From Chitinophagaceae bacterium UBA3961 (lineage in GTDB: Bacteria; Bacteroidota; Bacteroidia; Chitinophagales; Chitinophagaceae): a stretch of 26,398 bases of DNA. How positions within the stretch are numbered: the stretch's first letter is position 1; every line of letters starts with the position of its first letter. A program made the position numbers and the translations under genes. The notes below the pieces were generated by a model. That model saw only the letters and a program-made list of their open reading frames with translations. It made no database searches and was not told the origin of the DNA. This document shows positions 22,482 to 26,398 of this stretch, one piece after another. The stretch lies in the NCBI GenBank assembly GCA_002385265.1, contig DGDD01000141.1, forward strand, positions 1 to 26,398, written 5' to 3'.

Positions 22482-23771
22482 ATGAAGCATTGTTTCAGCA
22501 TCCTATTGGCCCTCTTCATTTTGCAGGTAAAGGCACAAATTCCTGAAATGGTGGTGGCACCGAATATTGCCACCGTGCAACTTTTTCAAAATGGCAACCA
22601 ATTGGCCTATCCTCTCATTCGTTTGAATGCCCTAGAACAAATGGAACTTCATTTCGACGATCTGGACCCTTCCGTTAAAAGCTATTATTATACCTATCAA
22701 TTGTGCAATGCCGATTGGACACCAGCCATGCTGAGTCAATTTGATTTTATCAAAGGATATTCCCAAACCCGATTAACTACCTACCGAGTTTCATCCGTTG
22801 CCTTTACAAAATATGTGCACTATCAAGCCGTACTTCCCGATCGTAACTCCATTCCTTCCCGTTCCGGCAACTATATTCTCAAAGTTTTTAAAGACGGAGA
22901 TACTTCAAAACTGCTTTTTACCAAACGATTTCTGGTGGTTGATGACAAAGCCTCCATCTCAGCGGCCATAGTTCAACCCTTCAATTCTCAAATCATTCGC
23001 ACCCACCATAAAGTTCAATTCAGAGTGAATTTCAGCGAACAGTTGAATTTGATGAACTATTTGCAACAAACCAAAGTGATGATTTTACAGAATGATCGCT
23101 GGGACAATGCCATTACCCATGTTCGACCTACTTTTTTCAATCGTAACATAATGGATTTTGATTGCGAAGCAGATGCGGTTTTTCCGGCCGGTAAAGAATG
23201 GCGCTGGCTTGATCTGAGAAGTTTTCGATTGCAAAGTGATCGGGTCTTGAATGCCATCTACACCAAAACTTCGACAGAAATTTTTGTGAAACCCGATGCA
23301 GACAGATCGAATCTTCGAGTGAATTTCTTCCGAGATGCCAATGGCGCTTACTATATTCAAAACACAGAAGGCTTGAATCCTTATTGGCAGGGCGATTATG
23401 CCACTGTTCACTTCGCTTTTGCTCCGGCCGGCGGCCAGCCCATCCGTGGTAAAGACGTGTACATCGTAGGTCGCTTTACCAACTATGAATACAATAGCAA
23501 AACTAAACTCGTATTCAATGCTGAGAAGGGTTTGTACGAAACCAGCTTGTTTCTGAAACAAGGTTATTATGACTACGCCTATGTAACCATCGACCAAGGA
23601 ACGCAGCCAGGTCCCAAACAACTGCCTGATTTCCAACAAACCGAAGGCAATTATTGGGAATCGGAGGACGAATACACCATCCTGGTATACTACAAGGCTT
23701 TAGGGGGGCGACACGATGAATTGGTGGGTGTTTCAAAGGTGAATTCCATGACCAATAAAACCCTCCGATAA
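22482..23771 (+). CDS. Type IX secretion system Plug-like protein (DUF5103)
   Basis: A 429-residue exported protein. MKHCFSILLALFILQVKAQ is a signal peptide. The rest matches the DUF5103 family, now described as the T9SS Plug: PLIRLNALEQMELHFDDLDP near residues 44-63, YYYTYQLCNADWTPAMLSQFDFIKGY (shown here as the key span 68-93), SGNYILKVFKDGD, and a second domain with VYIVGRFTNY and LYETSLFLKQGYYDYAYV. In Flavobacterium the Plug protein closes the periplasmic end of the SprA translocon pore. Its presence implies the organism has a T9SS, although no other T9SS component or T9SS C-terminal sorting domain is in this window. It is followed by the SRP RNA gene. Confidence 0.88.
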   Translation: MKHCFSILLALFILQVKAQIPEMVVAPNIATVQLFQNGNQLAYPLIRLNALEQMELHFDDLDPSVKSYYYTYQLCNADWTPAMLSQFDFIKGYSQTRLTTYRVSSVAFTKYVHYQAVLPDRNSIPSRSGNYILKVFKDGDTSKLLFTKRFLVVDDKASISAAIVQPFNSQIIRTHHKVQFRVNFSEQLNLMNYLQQTKVMILQNDRWDNAITHVRPTFFNRNIMDFDCEADAVFPAGKEWRWLDLRSFRLQSDRVLNAIYTKTSTEIFVKPDADRSNLRVNFFRDANGAYYIQNTEGLNPYWQGDYATVHFAFAPAGGQPIRGKDVYIVGRFTNYEYNSKTKLVFNAEKGLYETSLFLKQGYYDYAYVTIDQGTQPGPKQLPDFQQTEGNYWESEDEYTILVYYKALGGRHDELVGVSKVNSMTNKTLR

Positions 23772-23822
23772 AGGCTTTTTAGAAAGATCGATAAATCTGC
23801 CCGCTGCCAATGTTTTTTGTCC

Positions 23823-23830
23823 TATATTTG
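23823..23830 (+). promoter_or_regulatory. -7 box (TATATTTG) of the SRP RNA gene
   Basis: TATATTTG is an exact TAnnTTTG match and ends 4 bases before the first paired base of the RNA, the expected distance to a transcription start. Confidence 0.75.
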
Positions 23831-23834
23831 CGGC

Positions 23835-23929
23835 GGCAGGTCTTACACGACCAGCTCCTGCCGAACCTCCCCAGGGTCGGAAGGCAGCAAGGATAGGCGG
23901 TTGTAGCGGTGCGATGTGAGTAGCCTGCC
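23835..23929 (+). ncRNA. ffs: Signal recognition particle RNA, small bacterial type (4.5S)
   Basis: This RNA binds Ffh and takes ribosomes making membrane proteins to FtsY. The ends pair (GGCAGG at 23835-23840 with CCTGCC at 23924-23929). The conserved helix 8 is visible: CCAGGGTCGGAAGGCAGCAA contains the GGAA tetraloop and the asymmetric loop that Ffh recognises, opposite CTCCTGCCGAACC-type bases. Length of about 95 nt is normal for the small form. It sits between the Plug and transaldolase genes on the same strand and has its own -7 box. The ends may be off by a few bases. Confidence 0.93.
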
Positions 23930-23950
23930 ATTTTTAAAGAAATTCTCGAG

Positions 23951-23994
23951 AGCCAATTTGGAAGAACCTTTTTTCAATTTGGCTTTTGTTTTTT
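23951..23994 (+). terminator. Terminator hairpin after the SRP RNA
   Basis: AGCCAATTTGGAA pairs with TTTCAATTTGGCT (one T-T mismatch and one wobble) and is followed by TTTTGTTTTTT. It probably ends the ffs transcript before the transaldolase gene. Confidence 0.7.
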
Positions 23995-24023
23995 ATATCG
24001 CAATCATTCAAATATCATATCAA

Positions 24024-24674
24024 ATGAAATTTTTTATTGATACAGCCAATTTGGCTCAAATTAAGGAAGCCAATGAATTAGGCATCCTCGACGGTGTTAC
24101 AACCAACCCATCATTAATGGCCAAAGAGGGCATTAAAGGCGAAGCAGCCATTTTAAAACATTATGAAACTATCTGCGAATTAGTAGATGGAGATGTAAGT
24201 GCAGAAGTATTGTCAACCGACTTTGCAGGCATGATTGAAGAAGGTAAAAAATTCGCAGCCATCCATCCGAACATCGTAGTGAAAGTGCCTATGATCAAAG
24301 ATGGTATCAAAGCGCTGAAATGGTTCTCTGAGAATGGTATCAAAACCAATTGCACCTTGGTATTCTCTGCCGGTCAAGCTATTTTAGCTGCAAAAGCAGG
24401 CGCAACCTATGTTTCTCCCTTTATCGGTCGTATCGACGATAGCAGTTGGGACGGTATCCAATTGATCGAAGAAATTGCTCAGATCTATACCATCCAAGGT
24501 TTTAAAACTGAGATATTAGCGGCTTCTATCCGCAACGCTCTTCATATTGTGAAATGTGCTCAAGCCGGTGCTGATGTATGCACTTGTCCGCTCGATTCAA
24601 TCTTGGGATTGTTAAAACATCCTTTGACCGACATCGGGTTGGCGAAATTTATGGAAGACGCCAAGAAAATGTAA
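24024..24674 (+). CDS. tal: Transaldolase, small FSA/TalC-type
   Basis: A 216-residue enzyme of the short transaldolase / fructose-6-phosphate aldolase family, which transfers a dihydroxyacetone unit in the non-oxidative pentose phosphate pathway. Motifs are FIDTANLAQIKEANELG at the N-terminus, DGVTTNPSLMAKEG around 23-36, the Schiff-base lysine Lys87 in IVVKVPM, NCTLVFSAGQAILAAKAGA and YVSPFIGRIDD. The frame is open upstream as far as the SRP RNA, but the family starts at MKFFIDTAN, so I chose ATG 24024. Whether it acts as transaldolase or as F6P aldolase cannot be decided here; transaldolase is usual for Bacteroidota. A strong terminator follows. Confidence 0.93.
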   Translation: MKFFIDTANLAQIKEANELGILDGVTTNPSLMAKEGIKGEAAILKHYETICELVDGDVSAEVLSTDFAGMIEEGKKFAAIHPNIVVKVPMIKDGIKALKWFSENGIKTNCTLVFSAGQAILAAKAGATYVSPFIGRIDDSSWDGIQLIEEIAQIYTIQGFKTEILAASIRNALHIVKCAQAGADVCTCPLDSILGLLKHPLTDIGLAKFMEDAKKM

Positions 24675-24698
24675 TTCTAGTAGAATATATAAAATTAC

Positions 24699-24729
24699 AA
24701 AGGCGCTGCATCCGCAGCGCCTTTCTTTT
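24699..24729. terminator. Strong terminator between tal and the DUF2147 gene
   Basis: AAAGGCGCTGC-ATCC-GCAGCGCCTTT is a perfect 11-bp stem followed by CTTTTTATTT on the plus strand and AT-rich sequence on the other, so it may serve both convergent genes. Confidence 0.92.
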
Positions 24730-24754
24730 TATTTAGCCAACAAGAACGAATCTA

Positions 24755-25165
24755 TTAATTAATACGTTCAAATTTTTCAGTTCTACCCAACAAGCTAATA
24801 CCGATATAGCCTTTCACATGTAAGTAAGATCCTTCCAACCACATTTTGCAGCTATAAGTTTTACCGGACTTGGGATCATAGATTTCTCCATCAATATACT
24901 CGTCGTCGTCAAATTTGAAATCAGTCAAGAAAGTCATACCTACAATTTCCCTTGATCGCAATTCGGGTTTGGGGTTTTTGGCATCTTTTCTCGGGTTGGA
25001 ACTCCAAATGATTTTTCCGTAGTACTTATTACCTTGTTTGAATATCTCAACTTTGCCATCTTTTTGAGGACTCCAATACGTGCCAATAATTTTGTCGGCT
25101 TGTGCACTGGTCTCTTTCGCTCCAAACAGCAGTGCAGCAATCATAAAAAAGATCACTTTTTTCAT
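24755..25165 (-). CDS. DUF2147 family exported protein
   Basis: A 136-residue protein with a signal peptide (MKKVIFFMIAALLFGAKETSAQ). The mature part fits the DUF2147 family: GTYWSPQKDGKVEIFKQGNK at the start, YYGKIIW, then NPKPELRSREIVGMTFLTDF, DGEIYDPKSGKTYSCKMWLE and the terminal YLHVKGYIGISLLGRTEKFER. It should be a small beta-barrel protein in the periplasm. In this family the function is not established. It is monocistronic and convergent with tal. Confidence 0.88.
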   Translation of the reverse strand: MKKVIFFMIAALLFGAKETSAQADKIIGTYWSPQKDGKVEIFKQGNKYYGKIIWSSNPRKDAKNPKPELRSREIVGMTFLTDFKFDDDEYIDGEIYDPKSGKTYSCKMWLEGSYLHVKGYIGISLLGRTEKFERIN

Positions 25166-25400
25166 ATGATAGTTTTTAGTTCAGCCTTAAAACAACTCAA
25201 TCCAGTTTTGGTTTAACAACTTCCAATCTTACCCAATCTGCTCGGATGCATCTGTTAACACGCCGATATGTTAGATGAATACTGGAAAGAAGAGCGATAA
25301 CGCTAATTGGTGAACTTGATGGTTTGAAAATTAGTTAATTGAATAAAAGAACACGGATGATTGAGAAATAGAAAGGAGTATGTAGTCTGTTTCGAGAGCG
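25166..25400. other. Upstream region of the DUF2147 gene, no further features seen
   Basis: There is no credible gene, RNA or repeat in this AT-rich stretch. It should hold the DUF2147 promoter, but I see no TAnnTTTG box on the minus strand. Confidence 0.5.
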
Positions 25401-25404
25401 GAGA

Positions 25405-25492
25405 GAGCGTAAGCTCGCGAAGCTTTATTCAAGCGTAAGCTTGCCTTTGAATTCAACTACAGTGTTGGCGCAAGCGTCAGCTTGTGCCAACA
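25405..25492. repeat. Cluster of three related hairpins with GTNA loops
   Basis: GAGC-GTAA-GCTC (25405-25416), CAAGC-GTAA-GCTTG (25430-25443), and a 13-bp stem TGTTGGCGCAAGC-GTCA with its complement (25463-25492, one G-T wobble). The last two share the CAAGC/GCTTG apex. No T-run follows any of them, so they are not typical terminators. They look like REP/MITE-type palindromes. Confidence 0.75.
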
Positions 25493-25571
25493 TTGATATC
25501 CCATTTGGGACTATCATAGTTTAAAAATATGTTGATTTAAAAAAATGATGCGTATGAGAACTTTACGAATT

Positions 25572-26398
25572 CTTTGCGTTACGGCTGTTCCCCGCGCAGC
25601 GGCTTTGCGCCCTTAAGTAGAAGACTCTTCGAATTTCAGTCTGCCAAAAACTTAACTACCCTCAGCCTCTCCAACCTTCAACCACCAAACCTTTGCGTTC
25701 CGGCTGCTCCTCGCGCAGCGGCCTTTGCGCCCTTAAGTAGAAGACTCTTCGAATTTCAGTCTGCCAAAAACTTAACTACCCTCAGCCTCTCCAACCTCCA
25801 ACCACCAATTCTTTGCGTTCCGGCTGCTCCTCGCGCAGCGGCCTTTGCGCACTTAAGTAAAAGACTCTTCGAATTTCGTTATGTCAAAAACTTAACTACC
25901 CACAACCTCTCCAACCTTCAACCACCAAACCTTTGCGTTCCGGCTGTTCCCGCTTCGCGGGATCTGAATACATTTAAACGCAAAGTTTTAGATATCTCGA
26001 GTGCAGCCGTCTGTATTCAGTTGGGCTTCGCTGGAAGGAGGCCTTCGGCCAGCGCGGTTGGCAGTCAGCTTGAGTAGGTATTATTCCGCCTTCGGCGGAA
26101 GTAAGGATTTTACGCTGCGTCATCGCTGCGTCGCCGCGGTTAAAAAAATCTTTGAATTCTTCGCGCACTCATTTCTCAAATATTTGACTCTTCGAAAATC
26201 AAACTGCCAAAAACTTAATTAACCTCAGCCGCTCCAACCTTCAACCACCAAACCTTTGCGTTCCGGCTGTTCCCCCGCGCAGCGGCTTTGCGCTCTTAAG
26301 TAGAAAACTCTTCGAATTTCGTTATGCCAAAAACTTAACTACCCACAACCTCTCCAACCTTCAACCACCAAACCTTTGCGTTACGGCTGTTCCCCCGC
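25572..26398. repeat. Tandem array of about 120-bp repeats, continuing past the window
   Basis: Units begin with CTTTGCGTT at 25572, 25691, 25811, 25931, 26254 and 26374, giving periods of 119, 120, 120 and (26254 to 26374) 120 bases. Each unit has a GC-rich head (CGGCTG...GCGCAGCGG...CTTTGCGC), the middle stretch CTTAAGTAGAAGACTCTTCG, and a tail CAACCTTCAACCACCAAAC. The fourth unit is split by 25951-26186, and the last is cut by the window end. Units differ by substitutions and 1-bp indels in the head. The 167-residue open frame across the array arises because the period is a multiple of three; it starts at TTG, has no recognisable domain and is not called as a gene. Confidence 0.9.
25951..26186. 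repeat. Hairpin-rich segment splitting one tandem-repeat unit
   Basis: Between the head (25931-25950) and tail (26187-26253) of one 120-bp unit, about 236 bases replace unit positions of roughly 21-52. The segment holds TCCCGC-TTC-GCGGGA (25948-25962), GGCC-TTC-GGCC (26040-26050, within CGCTGG/CCAGCG) and TTCCGCC-TTC-GGCGGAA (26084-26100), plus the ACGCTGCG...CGCCGCGGT unit also seen at 3975-4017. No transposase or target-site duplication was recognised. Confidence 0.65.

Noticed and set aside
23916..24023. Longer transaldolase start inside the SRP RNA gene
   Set aside because: The extra 36 residues cover the end of ffs and a terminator hairpin. The family begins at MKFFIDTAN.
25574..26077. 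A 167-codon open frame across the tandem array that encodes 40-residue repeats
   Set aside because: The period of 120 bp keeps the frame open by chance. The frame starts at TTG, and 1-bp indels in the unit heads change the reading frame between units. The same sequence continues past the frame's end as plain repeat.
26001..26222. 73-codon open frame in the hairpin-rich segment
   Set aside because: It spans three palindromes and a repeat tail, with no ribosome-binding site or domain.
25572..26398. CRISPR array
   Set aside because: The units are about 120 bp, near-identical along their whole length, and have no unique spacers. No cas gene is present.

Overview
The window is a chromosomal segment of a Bacteroidota bacterium, most likely from the Chitinophagales (Chitinophagaceae-like). 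The main evidence is the protein content: a type IX secretion Plug protein, a lipoprotein TamA relative (TamL), the archaeal-type ProRS, an FSA-type transaldolase, and many DUFs common in this phylum. Several start codons or RNAs are also preceded by the TAnnTTTG -7 element of Bacteroidota promoters, and ribosome-binding sites are weak and A-rich. The taxonomic placement is inference from these traits; no 16S gene is present.

Layout. Positions 1-3883 hold a plus-strand run: a 5'-truncated GNAT-like protein, TsaC/YrdC, a GT9 (heptosyltransferase-like) glycosyltransferase, and an HD-domain CCA tRNA nucleotidyltransferase. A repeat-filled convergent gap (3884-4149) follows. Positions 4150-8181 are on the minus strand: MiaA and a pRiA4b ORF-3-like protein in an operon, a FadL-like outer membrane protein, and a Tyr/Asn- and Gly/Ser-rich lipoprotein. 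ProS and a tandem pair of small membrane proteins (DUF5362-like) then run on the plus strand to 10761.

Positions 10811-17004 hold a conserved but functionally unresolved set. A divergent RDD-family gene faces a tightly packed operon of SpoIIM-like, DUF4129-like, DUF4350-like, MoxR AAA+ ATPase and DUF58 genes, whose junctions are 4-base overlaps or 2-base gaps. It looks like a membrane complex served by a MoxR chaperone ATPase. TruB follows with its own promoter.

A second repeat-filled convergent gap (17730-18076) separates truB from TamL. TamL is divergent from a TrmH/SpoU RNA methyltransferase, with only 21 bp between the start codons. A LolC/E-type permease overlaps the methyltransferase tail-to-tail. 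Next come the T9SS Plug protein, the SRP RNA (ffs), transaldolase and a DUF2147 protein. From 25166 to the end there is no credible gene. That stretch holds GTNA-loop hairpins and an array of about 120-bp tandem repeats, one copy of which is split by a hairpin-rich segment; the array runs off the window.

Functional themes are tRNA maturation (TsaC, CCA, MiaA, TruB, TrmH-like, ProS) and envelope biogenesis or secretion (GT9, FadL-like, MoxR set, TamL, LolC/E, Plug). No defence system, insertion sequence, CRISPR array, prophage or tRNA gene was seen. The best leads are the MoxR-centred membrane set, the nested tandem-repeat array at the right end, the mosaic repeats in the two convergent gaps, and promoters placed so close to start codons that leaderless mRNAs are likely.
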